Below the pieces are notes generated by a model, which had not been told where the DNA came from, did no database searches, and was given only the letters and a program-made list of their open reading frames with translations. 38,701 nt of DNA. Source: an uncultured Bacteroidia bacterium. Lineage in GTDB: Bacteria; Bacteroidota; Bacteroidia; Bacteroidales; UBA932. A program made the position numbers and the translations under genes. Below, one piece after another: positions 19,805-29,012 of the stretch; position 1 is the stretch's first letter, and each line of letters begins with the position of its first letter. The stretch is from the NCBI GenBank assembly GCA_902801205.1, contig CADCHE010000019.1, positions 1 through 38,701 of the forward strand, written 5' to 3'.

Positions 19805-20431
19805 ATGAAAAGGATCGTTATACTTATCATAACCGCTGTGGCACTCTTTTCCACCGCCAATGCGCAGATCGTCTCTTCCCATTACAATGACAGCTACGGT
19901 TCTCCGTATTTCCGTTTGGATGGCATGATGAGTTCCTATTCATCGTCCGAAGAGTCTTCTTTCATCCCTTCCTCCGACGGGTTCCACGGAACCGGCTTCA
20001 ATGCCTCCATCGGGTATTATGTCCCTATCTCCCGGTCCCTCTTCTTCTATGCGCCAGAAGTCGGGATCACCGGTCGTATCGGCAATGACAAGGCTGATGC
20101 GGATGATACTTACTTCAACTCTTATACCGGATTCGGGCTCAAACTTGTCCCCCTTCAGTTCGGATATCAGTTCGAAATCAGTCCATCCGTCGCGGTTTGC
20201 CCCAGAATCGGAGTGGGCGTGTCTTTCTTCCCTACCGGAAAAATCTCTTACAAGTCCGGCGACCAAACGAACAAACGCGATTGGGATTGGGACCAGTCAT
20301 TCGACACCCTCGACCTGCAGAAAGTCATCGGTTGTGACTTTGTGTTCCGCGACAGCAATTTCCTTCTTTCACTCGTGCTGGAGAGCGGTGGCTTTACCCA
20401 GGCAGGTATAGGCATCGGTTTCCTGTTTTAA
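19805..20431 (+). CDS. small outer-membrane beta-barrel-like protein
   Basis: A 208-residue protein with a signal peptide ending NAQ near residue 21. The mature part alternates polar and hydrophobic residues in strand-like segments (FNASIGYYVPI, LFFYAPEVGITGRI, YTGFGLKLVPLQFGYQFE, VCPRIGVGVSFF) and ends GIGIGFLF, with a terminal Phe as in many outer-membrane barrels. It probably has 8 to 10 strands. Acidic and serine-rich loops (SSYSSSEESS, NDKADADDTY) would face outward. It is paired with the exported protein just upstream. Ligand and role are unknown. Confidence 0.72.
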   Translation: MKRIVILIITAVALFSTANAQIVSSHYNDSYGSPYFRLDGMMSSYSSSEESSFIPSSDGFHGTGFNASIGYYVPISRSLFFYAPEVGITGRIGNDKADADDTYFNSYTGFGLKLVPLQFGYQFEISPSVAVCPRIGVGVSFFPTGKISYKSGDQTNKRDWDWDQSFDTLDLQKVIGCDFVFRDSNFLLSLVLESGGFTQAGIGIGFLF

Positions 20432-20442
20432 GGCTCCCGTCT

Positions 20443-20486
20443 CAATGGCAAAGCCCGGGACAAAGACATAACGACCTTTGCCATTG
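20443..20486. repeat. 11-bp perfect inverted repeat before the radical SAM gene
   Basis: CAATGGCAAAG (20443-20453) and its exact complement CTTTGCCATTG (20476-20486) enclose a 22-base spacer. The right arm ends one base before the ATG at 20488. It could be a hairpin hiding the start site, a repressor site, or the terminator-like end of the upstream gene, although no T-run follows. Confidence 0.7.
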
Positions 20487-20487
20487 C

Positions 20488-21378
20488 ATGGGAAGAACGA
20501 CGGACAACGGAGCGCGCCTGCAGCGGCTGGTCATCGACGCCGGGTTCACCTGTCCGAACCGGGACGGGACGCTCGGCCGGGGTGGGTGTACGTTCTGCGA
20601 CAACAACGCCTTCCACCCCGCATACAGCCATCCGGAAAAATCCATCCGCGAACAGCTGGACGACGGAATCGCCTTCCACCGCGCCAGAGGCCGGAAGGCG
20701 GATGGCTATCTTGCTTATTTCCAGTCCTACTCGAACACCTACGGGCCTGCCGGAAAGCTTCGGGAGCGCTATGGGCAGGCCCTTGCCCACCCCGCCGTGA
20801 AAGGCATCGTCATCGCGACGCGGCCCGACTGTGTCGACGAGGAGAAACTGGACCTCATCGCCTCCCTCCCCGGCATCGTCATCCTCGAGCTCGGCATCGA
20901 ATCCTGCTACGACAGGACCCTCGCGCGCGTCCACCGCGGCCATACCTTCGCTGACACGGAACGGGCCGTCCGGCTTGCCGCAGAACGGGGGATCGACACC
21001 CGGGGGCATCTCATCCTCGGCCTCCCCGGTGAGACGCGGGAGATGCTCCTCGGAGCCTGCGACCGGATCAACGACCTCCCGCTCACGGGCGTCAAGCTCC
21101 ACCAGCTGCAGATTCTGAAGGGGACGCCGATGGCCCTCGAATACGAAAAGCATCCGGAGGATTTCCTGATGCCGGACCTGACGGCGTACATCGAACTCCT
21201 GGCCGAAATGATCGGGCGGTTCCGGGCGGACCTTCGGATCGACCGCATCGCGGCCGCCGTTCCGCCGCGCTTCCTTGCCGTCTCCCCCTGGTCCGGCGTC
21301 CGTCCCGACCGCATCCGCGTCCTGCTCGAAAAAAAGCTCGCGGAAAAGGGAAACCCTATTCCCCCTTCCCCGGGGTAA
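20488..21378 (+). CDS. radical SAM protein, TIGR01212 (YhcC-like) family
   Basis: A 296-residue protein. Three cysteines, C22, C34 and C37, in CPNRDGTLGRGGCTFC hold the iron-sulfur cluster with the C-x11-C-x2-C spacing typical of this family. IVIATRPDCVDEEKL, ELGIESCYDRTLARVHRGH and RGHLILGLPGETREML follow in the order seen in TIGR01212 proteins. The substrate of the family is not established to my knowledge. The N-terminus is shorter than typical, and no alternative ATG upstream in frame was found. The ATG touches an 11-bp inverted repeat. The 3' end overlaps the convergent heparinase-like gene by 23 bases. Confidence 0.88.
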   Translation: MGRTTDNGARLQRLVIDAGFTCPNRDGTLGRGGCTFCDNNAFHPAYSHPEKSIREQLDDGIAFHRARGRKADGYLAYFQSYSNTYGPAGKLRERYGQALAHPAVKGIVIATRPDCVDEEKLDLIASLPGIVILELGIESCYDRTLARVHRGHTFADTERAVRLAAERGIDTRGHLILGLPGETREMLLGACDRINDLPLTGVKLHQLQILKGTPMALEYEKHPEDFLMPDLTAYIELLAEMIGRFRADLRIDRIAAAVPPRFLAVSPWSGVRPDRIRVLLEKKLAEKGNPIPPSPG

Positions 21379-23290
21379 CGGTGAATGTATAGGAACCCTT
21401 CGGCGACGCCTTGCGCTCCCGGAGGGTTACTCGGTAGATCTTGTCCCCCCAGACTTTCCGCAGCGGCGGATCGTCCTGCACGATGGTCTCCATGACCGGT
21501 TCCAGGCGCTTCCCGTCGTAGCTGAGCGTGACCGTCTCCCCCTGGACCGTGATCGTGACCTTTCCGGGCACGGTGATGTCGACATCCCCCCATGTGAGCC
21601 AGTTGAAGTCGGCCGGTTTCTTCGATTCCGTCAGCTCATAGCTGTCCCTGACGGTCACCTTCCCATGTTTCAGGGAGACCTTCCGGAGCATGCTCCGGAC
21701 GCACGCTTCGGCGGGGTATGTCCCGGCGAAGTCCACCGAGAACGTCATCGTCTTCGGGTCGAACTCCGACGGCTTGCTGGCGTACTCATGCCCCTCTTTC
21801 TCGGGAATCCCGTTGAGCATGGGGACATTGTGGTAGTTCGCCTGCATCGTCCAGATCTCATAGCGTTGCGCACTGAACGTCTTCGTGACGTACGTTCCGA
21901 CCCCGGCGTCGATGAGGAACGGGATGGCCTTGTAATAAACGGACACCGTACCGATGTCGTTGTGGTTGTGGCTCTGCGCGTTGTGGCCGCCCTTCGACGC
22001 GACGAAGAATCCGTCTTTCTCCTGCATGTAGCAGATCTGGGTCTCGGGATACCAGGTATAGGGCTCGATGACCCGCTCCGGGGTCTCCTTCCGGAGGTCG
22101 TCCTTGACCAGCAGGGAATAGAGCATGCGGATGATAAAGCGGTCCTTGACCGCCGGAAGCTCCGCTCCGTCAAGCACATAGGCCGCATACCGCATCATCA
22201 GCGGACTGTTGACGCCCTTTCCGTAATTGTAAATGACCAGCGGATTCCCGCCGCCGCGGGCACTGGCGTCGGAGAAGTTCACCACCCAGCCGTTCCCGAT
22301 CACCGAACGGGCGATGTACTCGCCCATCCGCTTGATCATCGGATCGCCCAGCGCATCGACCTTGCCCCCCGTGATCCAACGCAGGAACAGGAGATACTCG
22401 AAATTCTTCGCCGGCCCCTGGTACCAGTAGCTGGGGCCCTCGTCGCAGCAGCCGTCGCCCTCGATGTTGTTGAGGTACTTGTCGACGGACTCCATGGACA
22501 TGTAGGCCGCCTTCGCGAAACGGTCCATGTCCTTCTCCAGCAGCGCGAACACCTGGAGGCAGTTGACACTGCACCAGGGTGTCCAGTTGTTGAGGCGCCC
22601 GGTCTCCGGGTTGAAGTTGTCTCCCTTCCAGCCGAAATGCTTCTCGGTCAGGTAAGGGGTCATGATCCGCTTGTCGAGCTCCTCATAGAGGCGACGGCTG
22701 ATCTCCGGCTCGATGCCGTCGAAGACTTCATGGAAATAATAGTAGACCCATGCCAAGATGGCCCCTACGTCCCCGCAGACCAGGTCGATGGCGTTGTCGA
22801 ACGACTGCGGGAAATAGTGGCCGCTCTTCTGCAGGTACAGGTGATGCGAAAGCACCCAGGAAGTGGTCTCGCACAAGGCGAACGTACCGTTCATCAGCTG
22901 GTCCAGGTAACGGCCTTCGCCGCTGGCGAGTTCCGCGAAGAACAAGTCGATGACCGTCAGGACATTGGCATAGAGCCGGGAACCGGCCGCCCCCTGCGAA
23001 CCGCCGCGGTCGTGTGTGAGATAGTCCGTCGCCGTGACGACCTTCCACTCGAACTCCAGGGCGGCCTCGCCCCGGGCGATGAAGTCGTCCTTCCAGTCGC
23101 CCAGCAGCGCATCCCATCCGGCACGGTCGGCATAGGCGGGGAAGGGGACCCATTCCTGATTCGGAATGAGCAGCGTTTTCAGTTTCGCTTCGTCCGCCTG
23201 TTTCCGGAGCAAGTCACGCTCCACGTAGGCGGACAGGGTTCCTGCGGCAAACAGACACATCGCCAGCAGGGAAAGCAATATCCTTTTCAT
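21356..23290 (-). CDS. secreted heparinase II/III-like polysaccharide lyase
   Basis: A 644-residue protein with a signal peptide (KRILLSLLAM.. ending LSA). The N-terminal half is helical with many aromatic residues, as in the alpha/alpha toroid of these lyases (NFNPETGRLNNWTPWCSVN, EGDGCCDEGPSYWYQGP). The heparinase II/III-like C-terminal domain contains GHNAQSHNHNDIGTVSVYY and FLIDAGVGTY, the family hallmark. Related lyases cleave uronic-acid-containing polysaccharides by beta-elimination; the substrate here is unknown. It lies 7 bases after the propeller-like gene and behind GH106, so a rhamnose- and uronic-acid-containing glycan is a reasonable guess. Confidence 0.88.
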   Translation of the reverse strand: MKRILLSLLAMCLFAAGTLSAYVERDLLRKQADEAKLKTLLIPNQEWVPFPAYADRAGWDALLGDWKDDFIARGEAALEFEWKVVTATDYLTHDRGGSQGAAGSRLYANVLTVIDLFFAELASGEGRYLDQLMNGTFALCETTSWVLSHHLYLQKSGHYFPQSFDNAIDLVCGDVGAILAWVYYYFHEVFDGIEPEISRRLYEELDKRIMTPYLTEKHFGWKGDNFNPETGRLNNWTPWCSVNCLQVFALLEKDMDRFAKAAYMSMESVDKYLNNIEGDGCCDEGPSYWYQGPAKNFEYLLFLRWITGGKVDALGDPMIKRMGEYIARSVIGNGWVVNFSDASARGGGNPLVIYNYGKGVNSPLMMRYAAYVLDGAELPAVKDRFIIRMLYSLLVKDDLRKETPERVIEPYTWYPETQICYMQEKDGFFVASKGGHNAQSHNHNDIGTVSVYYKAIPFLIDAGVGTYVTKTFSAQRYEIWTMQANYHNVPMLNGIPEKEGHEYASKPSEFDPKTMTFSVDFAGTYPAEACVRSMLRKVSLKHGKVTVRDSYELTESKKPADFNWLTWGDVDITVPGKVTITVQGETVTLSYDGKRLEPVMETIVQDDPPLRKVWGDKIYRVTLRERKASPKGSYTFTVTPGKGE

Positions 23291-23297
23291 ATCTTGA

Positions 23298-24536
23298 TTA
23301 CTTGAGTGTCAATTCTTCCAGCGCGATGTTGCTGCGGGCTTGGACCAGATTCAGGCGGCGCGCGTCCGTACTGTAGATGATGCAGAGCCGGTCGCGTGCC
23401 GGAATGCGCCACAGCCATCCGCGGCCGGGCTCGACGTAGAACGTTGCATAATGGATTCCTTCAGGGACCGCCTTCGAACGGACGAACACCAGGGAAGCGC
23501 CATCCCCGGTAATCCGGAAGAAAGAAACGGTGGCACGGAAGGCGGAGCCGAAGCCCTCCACCTCAGAAGGGCCGAAGGTATTGCAGTACAGGTATGTATT
23601 TCCCTTGTACTCAAAGATTTCCGGCCGCGCGGTAATGCCGTCTTTAACGGCCTGGAGATGAGAAAACGCGCCCGTAGCCGCATTCCACGTCCCGTAGATT
23701 ACGCCTTGCTCATCCTGGACGCGGATGGCGAAGGCAAAAGTGTCGCCATGAAGCGGATGCACGACTCCTTCCCAGTAGCTGTTTCCGAGGTGGAGGGGGG
23801 ACAGGTCGGGAATACCGACCGTTTCCCATCGGACCAAGTCCCGGGAGCGGACAACCATGCAGGTAAATCCCTGCGCATAGGCACTGACTACGCTATAGTA
23901 CCAACCCCGGTGCCGCACGATCTCGACATTCATCCCGATCCCATAGGCCGTCTCGGCGCCTCCGTCCGAAAACCAGGGGATCTCGGCGCCGGTGCGGGCC
24001 TTGTAGTTGTCAAGGACGCCGACTACCGTCATCGGAACACCGTCCAGCATCATGACCTTTTCCTTGCCCAATCGCTTCTTTTCCAGGTCATAAGGGACAT
24101 GGACATACGAACTGCGCCCGTCCACGCCGGGACAGAAGAGGATGTGCAGCACATGCCCTTCAATGATTCCGGTCGGGTCATACGGCGCCCGGAAATCGTC
24201 GGTGATTCCCTGGCCGGTACGCCAGACCTGACGAACCTCTCGGTGCGCGGCGTCGTCCGTTTTCCAGCGGCACAGTTTCACGTCGATGTCGAGGTTCTTC
24301 GGATGCTCCACGGTGGAGGCATAACCGGCGTTGTACAGGCCGTACCGCCAGCCGCCATATTCCCCGACATAGCGGAAATCGTGCGACATCAACTCCGTGG
24401 AAGGGTCGGAAAGCGTCCCCAGGAGCCTGTCCTGCACCGATGCAGACGAGGCACCGGGCAAGACGAGGAGCATCGCAAGGGTCAAAACAAGGGAATGCTG
24501 TTTATCCTTCAGCAAAGAGAAGCGACCAGAATACAT
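23298..24536 (-). CDS. secreted beta-propeller-like protein, probable glycan enzyme
   Basis: A 412-residue protein with an N-terminal signal peptide (hydrophobic residues 16-32). The body shows repeated blade-like strands: GGWRYGLYNAG, EIVRHRGWYYSVVSAYAQGFTCMVVRSRDLVRWETVG, GNSYWEGVVHPLHGDTFAFAIRVQ, and EIFEYKGNTYLYCNTFG. The SRDLVRWE type of motif recurs in GH43/GH32-like and sialidase-like propellers. No catalytic set can be assigned with confidence, so it could be a hydrolase, a lyase of the propeller type, or a binding protein. Its position between GH106 and a heparinase-like lyase argues for glycan degradation. Confidence 0.68.
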   Translation of the reverse strand: MYSGRFSLLKDKQHSLVLTLAMLLVLPGASSASVQDRLLGTLSDPSTELMSHDFRYVGEYGGWRYGLYNAGYASTVEHPKNLDIDVKLCRWKTDDAAHREVRQVWRTGQGITDDFRAPYDPTGIIEGHVLHILFCPGVDGRSSYVHVPYDLEKKRLGKEKVMMLDGVPMTVVGVLDNYKARTGAEIPWFSDGGAETAYGIGMNVEIVRHRGWYYSVVSAYAQGFTCMVVRSRDLVRWETVGIPDLSPLHLGNSYWEGVVHPLHGDTFAFAIRVQDEQGVIYGTWNAATGAFSHLQAVKDGITARPEIFEYKGNTYLYCNTFGPSEVEGFGSAFRATVSFFRITGDGASLVFVRSKAVPEGIHYATFYVEPGRGWLWRIPARDRLCIIYSTDARRLNLVQARSNIALEELTLK

Positions 24537-24571
24537 TGATCCGACTGATTTAAAATGACTGATCCAGACGC

Positions 24572-27500
24572 CTACCTTTCTCTCAAGAAAGTCACCGGGC
24601 CGAGCAGGCCGGAAGGAAGCAACGGGGAATCCGCTTTATAGAACGACACCGGAGTATAGGTCAACGGGTCTTTTTCATCTTCCTGGCAATCTCCGATGAG
24701 ACGGTTGACCCAAAGGTTGGTCACATGGACCTCGACCTGGTTTTCCCCTTTCCGGACAGCCCGGGAGACATCCACGATAAAAGGAGACTTCCATACGGTT
24801 CCGCAGGGATGACCGTTGACATAAACCGTGGCGATGTTCTTCACATCACCGAGATCCAGCAGCACCTTGCCTCTTTTGCTCCCGGGCAGTTTGACAGAGG
24901 CCCGGTATGTGGCTGTTCCGGAAAAATAGCGAACGCCTTTTTCGGCATGCTCGGACAAAGGGACCAGTTTGTCCAGGACGATGCTTTCCGGCGCCTTCCG
25001 CCCAGGCTGGAACGAAACCTGCCAAGGGGTGTCGACGGTCCGAAGCACCTCACGAACAGGAGTGGGGACTGTCATCGCGTTCCGGGTGGCCGGAACGGAG
25101 AAGACGACAAAGAAGGCATCGTCACTTTCAAAATCCAGCGAAACGACGGTCCGTCCCCCTTCCATCCGGTATGAGACCTCCGTCACCGAAGCATCCTCAG
25201 GGTGCCAGACCTGCGGGATCCGCCCGGAAGTCCGGAAAGAGACCTCGGTAGAGAACCGGTCGTAAGAAAGGTTTTTCACCCAGTAGATTTCCGCATCCGG
25301 AAGTGACCGATGGACATGGAGAATCGTCCGGTCCGCCGCATGCCGGACATCCGGCTCCTGCAGGATATCCCCGCAAGACTTGCCATGATGGACATTCGGA
25401 AGTGCCAGCAGCCGCTTGCGCAAGCGGGAAAACGCAGAAGGGTCGTCCATGAGGCTGGCACATCGGGAAGGAATGCCGCCACAGATTACCGCCCCCTGCG
25501 AAGCCAGCGTGTAAAGACGGGAAAGCATTTTGAACGACATCCGGGTAATGAGCGGATCAACGACAAGGACCTGGTAATGCATGCCAGACCGGGACACCAC
25601 CCGGGAGTCTTCGACAAAGATCTCGTCATAAAGGACTTCCGGATTGGCATAGTCATAATTGAAGCCGTCCGGGACATCGGGAAGGCGCCGGCTGTAGAAG
25701 GCGGTCGCATTGTTGTCTTCCCCGTAGAACCACAAGACGTCGGCCACCGGCTTCCCTTGCGACAGCATGAAACAACTTCTGGACAGATAATCCGTCCAGA
25801 CCCATGCCTGTTCGGCCCAGGTCTCATGGCGATGGAACCACTGGCCATATGCACCCAGTCCAAGACCCGGAATCTTGTCATCCAGCGGTTGATGCGCGGA
25901 ATCATGGATCACAAAACGGGTGACGCCCGCGTACAATTCATAATCAGCCGTCCGCTTCAAGTTCCCGGGGTGATAGGAATAAGCCCTCCCGGTCAATCCT
26001 TCACAAGTCAGGGACTCTGCCGCGACGATGGACTGGCCATAGATGTGCGCGACGGAAGCCGATTCCTTGATATCCGTAATCCCTTCCGGAATCCTTTCGA
26101 TGGAGCTCTGGAGCTCGGGGACCCACATTTCAGACATGGGGACAGCCGCCGTCTTCTTGATGGACATGCCATCGAAAAGATAGACACGTCCGTTGGCATG
26201 CGACTCGATATAACTCCCTTCAAGGCCATATTCGTCCCGGAGCAGGTCTGTCATGACGGAGAAATTCTCTTGGAAAAGATTCCCCAGCGTCATCCTCCAA
26301 TCCCAAAGGAACCGCTCCGTGTCTTCCGAGGAGGAAACAATCATCCCCGTCAATGCCGGAAGCCAGGGGACAAGATCGTAGCCCGTTCTGGAACGGAACG
26401 CCTCCGGAAGGATCTCCGTCCATGTTTCCGATTCCGCCTCATAACTGTCATTGAGAATGTAGCGCACGCCTTTCCGGCCGAACAAGTCGCCGGACGCCTC
26501 TTTGTACAAATCAAGATAGTTCCTGAAGTATTTTTTCCAGGGTTCCGGAGACAATTTGTCGACTTCCAAGCCCGTCGCTTCAGGGGAAGCCGGATGGTTG
26601 GTCTTTCCTGTCAAGGAAGCGCCGAAACGGAAAACCCTCCACCGGCCCTCGGGCGCCGTCCAACGGAGGACGCCGTCCCGGACACTGTCCGTGATGTCCC
26701 GGACTTCCGTAACGACGTCGGACGGGGGTGCCGGCGGCGTAGGATAGTCATACAGGTCGAAGGCTCCGCCGAAACCAGCCTTTTCTTCCGCATGGTCCAC
26801 GCGGGTGACCGTGTGGAGTTGCAGTTCAGAGACCGTCTTCCTGGATTTGCTCAACTTGAAACGGAAGAATCGCGCAGTGACGGGGACGATGTCGAACGTC
26901 TCGAACCGGGTACTCCCCGTCGGGAGGCCGGCGACGGTACGGAACGTGATTCCATCGTCGCTGACCTGCAGGGAGTCGCGGCAGACAAGGGGCATGTTGT
27001 GCCGCATGTTCCGCGGGTACTCGGCGACAAAGCTGACAGCCTTGACCCTGACGGGCTGCGGGAATGTATACTGGATCCACTTGACGCCGGTGGAGTCCGC
27101 CACGATGGGCGCATGGTCGGAAAGGTCACCGTTGTTGAGCTGCTCCGGAGTAAAAGAGCCACCACTGGAGGAGACTTCCGCCCCGCAGGAGGCCATGTCC
27201 ACGAATCCGTCCGGCAAGCGGACGGCCAGGACGGCGATGTCTTCGTAAAACGACCACCGGTCCTTGGACCCCCAGTTGGCGAAAGGGCCGCTTTCAACGA
27301 AGGGCGGAGGGAGTGTCAGGACGACCTCTCCCCCGTCGACATCAACCGTCCGCCAGACAAGTTTCTTCATCGCGTCCTTGGGTTCGACCCACGGACCGCC
27401 GGTCGCACTGAACCCCGGGGAGCTGGCGATGGTCACTTCCATGCCCAGGGAATCGGCCAGGGAAAGCGCCGAACGATACGCCTCCTTCCATGGAGCCGAC

Positions 27501-27778
27501 ATGTACTCCAACCTTTCGGGGACCACCTGCGGCGTGCTGAAATTGGCATCAAAGATGTGAAATCCGGCGATGCCGCTCCGGTCCATCCACAAGATGTCTT
27601 TACGCAGGCCTTCCGGTGTAATGTTTCCGTTCATCCAATGCCACCAGACAAGGGGCCGCGAGGAACGAGGGGGGCACCGGAACCCCTCATGCAGGTCCTG
27701 CGCCGGCGCCGGCAGCGCATGGCAGGCGACGAGGAGGAACGCAAGTGCGGTGGCGTACGGAAGGTGCTTGAAAGACAT
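24572..27778 (-). CDS. GH106 family alpha-L-rhamnosidase-like hydrolase
   Basis: A 1068-residue exported enzyme. A signal peptide (hydrophobic residues 8-26, ending PAQD) precedes the GH106 opening: RPLVWWHWMNGNITPEGL and GIAGFHIFDANF near residues 42-80. A carbohydrate-binding-like insert follows, then the large catalytic part (VRYILNDSYEAESETW, YGLEGSYIESHANG), and a C-terminal galactose-binding-like domain (KVLLDLGDVKNIATVYVNG). Length and order match GH106. Members remove terminal alpha-L-rhamnose, for example from rhamnogalacturonan or arabinogalactan side chains; the actual target is not visible. It is 11 bases behind the exported unknown and 35 before the propeller gene. Confidence 0.9.
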   Translation of the reverse strand: MSFKHLPYATALAFLLVACHALPAPAQDLHEGFRCPPRSSRPLVWWHWMNGNITPEGLRKDILWMDRSGIAGFHIFDANFSTPQVVPERLEYMSAPWKEAYRSALSLADSLGMEVTIASSPGFSATGGPWVEPKDAMKKLVWRTVDVDGGEVVLTLPPPFVESGPFANWGSKDRWSFYEDIAVLAVRLPDGFVDMASCGAEVSSSGGSFTPEQLNNGDLSDHAPIVADSTGVKWIQYTFPQPVRVKAVSFVAEYPRNMRHNMPLVCRDSLQVSDDGITFRTVAGLPTGSTRFETFDIVPVTARFFRFKLSKSRKTVSELQLHTVTRVDHAEEKAGFGGAFDLYDYPTPPAPPSDVVTEVRDITDSVRDGVLRWTAPEGRWRVFRFGASLTGKTNHPASPEATGLEVDKLSPEPWKKYFRNYLDLYKEASGDLFGRKGVRYILNDSYEAESETWTEILPEAFRSRTGYDLVPWLPALTGMIVSSSEDTERFLWDWRMTLGNLFQENFSVMTDLLRDEYGLEGSYIESHANGRVYLFDGMSIKKTAAVPMSEMWVPELQSSIERIPEGITDIKESASVAHIYGQSIVAAESLTCEGLTGRAYSYHPGNLKRTADYELYAGVTRFVIHDSAHQPLDDKIPGLGLGAYGQWFHRHETWAEQAWVWTDYLSRSCFMLSQGKPVADVLWFYGEDNNATAFYSRRLPDVPDGFNYDYANPEVLYDEIFVEDSRVVSRSGMHYQVLVVDPLITRMSFKMLSRLYTLASQGAVICGGIPSRCASLMDDPSAFSRLRKRLLALPNVHHGKSCGDILQEPDVRHAADRTILHVHRSLPDAEIYWVKNLSYDRFSTEVSFRTSGRIPQVWHPEDASVTEVSYRMEGGRTVVSLDFESDDAFFVVFSVPATRNAMTVPTPVREVLRTVDTPWQVSFQPGRKAPESIVLDKLVPLSEHAEKGVRYFSGTATYRASVKLPGSKRGKVLLDLGDVKNIATVYVNGHPCGTVWKSPFIVDVSRAVRKGENQVEVHVTNLWVNRLIGDCQEDEKDPLTYTPVSFYKADSPLLPSGLLGPVTFLRER

Positions 27779-27789
27779 GGTGCGGAGGG

Positions 27790-28335
27790 TTATTTCTCTT
27801 TCGGGTGGATCCTCTTATACAGCTTGAGGCCGGTCAGCAGGGAACCGAACTTGCCCTTCGTCACGTAGGTGGCGCGGACGATGCCGTTGGTGTCCGTAGG
27901 CAGGCTGAACTCCAGGATCTTCGACGACAGGAGCCTTCTGGATGTGACCGTTACGGTCTGGAGCTTGTCGCTGGGATAGGCCGCGGAGAAGCTGCCCTGC
28001 AGTTCCGTCGTGGTCTGCCGGGGCAGCTTGAAAAAGGCCTTGATCTCTTCCATCTTCGCGATGGCTTCCTCCAGCGTTCCGCCCAACGGGATGAACAGTT
28101 CGAAGATGGGATCGAAATCGATCTGGACGAGATCGATGCCGACACCCAGATTCCCCAACGAAAGGTAATAGACGCGGGGGTTTTCGTCATTCATGTAGAA
28201 CACCTGCAGATTGACGTTGCTGGTCTCACTTTCCAATTCGACGATCTCCATCCGCTGGCGGAGGAGGGAAGATTTCTGTGCAAAAGCGCCGGTGGCGACG
28301 CAGGCAAGCACGAGGAGAAGGATAATTTTTTTCAT
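27790..28335 (-). CDS. exported protein of unknown function
   Basis: A 181-residue protein; the start at 28335 gives a clean signal peptide (KKIILLLVLACV.. ending FAQ). The mature region has beta-rich stretches (NLQVFYMNDENPRVYYLSLGN, GVGIDLVQIDFDPIFELF) and a basic C-terminus (GLKLYKRIHPKEK). No recognised domain or lipobox. The gene lies 40 bases after the lipoprotein deformylase and 11 bases before GH106 and so bridges the housekeeping and the glycan-degrading parts of the co-directional series. Role unknown. Confidence 0.7.
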   Translation of the reverse strand: MKKIILLLVLACVATGAFAQKSSLLRQRMEIVELESETSNVNLQVFYMNDENPRVYYLSLGNLGVGIDLVQIDFDPIFELFIPLGGTLEEAIAKMEEIKAFFKLPRQTTTELQGSFSAAYPSDKLQTVTVTSRRLLSSKILEFSLPTDTNGIVRATYVTKGKFGSLLTGLKLYKRIHPKEK

Positions 28336-28375
28336 GGGTAAATAATGATAAGTGAATGATCCGAGAAAAAGGCGG

Positions 28376-28999
28376 TCAACGGTTCCGAACCCAGACGGAA
28401 TCCGTCCGGTCGGTGTAGAGGATGCCGTCCAGATGGTCGATTTCATGCTGGAAGATGACAGCCGTGAAGCCACTGACGGTATCCCGGACCGTCTGCAGCG
28501 TCGCAGGGTCCTTGTAGGAGACGATGACGTTCGAATAGCGGGGCACGCTCCCCCGGTATCCGGGGATGGACAGACAGCCCTCGGGGCCGTCCTTCACCTC
28601 GCCGTACAGGGAGTCGATCCGGACGTTGGGGAAGACGCCGAACGGCTCGCCGGGGCGGTCGAAGCGCTGCACGGCGACCACGCACCGCTTCAGCCCGACC
28701 TGCGGGGCCGCGATGCCCACCCCGTCCTGCTCGGGCGAGGTGACGGTCGCCAGCAGTTTGGCGGAAAGCGTCCGGAAGGTCTCGCCGCGAAGGTCCGCGT
28801 CGGTGAAATCCGTGGAGAAGGCGCGCAGGACCAGCGAATCTTCGGGGACGAAGACGCTCAGGACGCGCATCACGGAGTCGGAAGACACGATCAGGGCGGT
28901 CTCTTCCGCGGAAAGCGGGACGGGGCTGACAGCGGGCGTCGTCCTGCAGGCGGTGGCAAGCAGGGCAACAAGGCAGAGAAGGAAGGATATCCGTTTCAT
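28376..28999 (-). CDS. peptide deformylase with lipoprotein signal
   Basis: A 207-residue protein with all three deformylase motifs: GVGIAAPQVG (Q100), EGCLSIPG (metal ligand C142) and HEIDHLDG (H185, E186, H189). Deformylases remove the formyl group from nascent proteins in the cytoplasm. Here the N-terminus is different: KR, a hydrophobic core, then the lipobox LLATAC (C18), so the enzyme is predicted to be exported and lipid-anchored. About 60 residues precede the catalytic core. The start at 28999 is 13 bases behind radA. A normal cytoplasmic Def is presumably encoded elsewhere. The fold is certain; the periplasmic role is inference. Confidence 0.85.
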   Translation of the reverse strand: MKRISFLLCLVALLATACRTTPAVSPVPLSAEETALIVSSDSVMRVLSVFVPEDSLVLRAFSTDFTDADLRGETFRTLSAKLLATVTSPEQDGVGIAAPQVGLKRCVVAVQRFDRPGEPFGVFPNVRIDSLYGEVKDGPEGCLSIPGYRGSVPRYSNVIVSYKDPATLQTVRDTVSGFTAVIFQHEIDHLDGILYTDRTDSVWVRNR

Positions 29000-29012
29000 A
29001 AATAATTTATTT

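Noticed and set aside
21275-23305. Long plus-strand frame opposite the heparinase-like gene
   Set aside because: Shadow of a recognised enzyme; no signal peptide, domain or promoter of its own.
25310-27868. Long plus-strand frame opposite GH106
   Set aside because: Shadow frame; the opposite strand encodes a clear GH106 protein with signal peptide.
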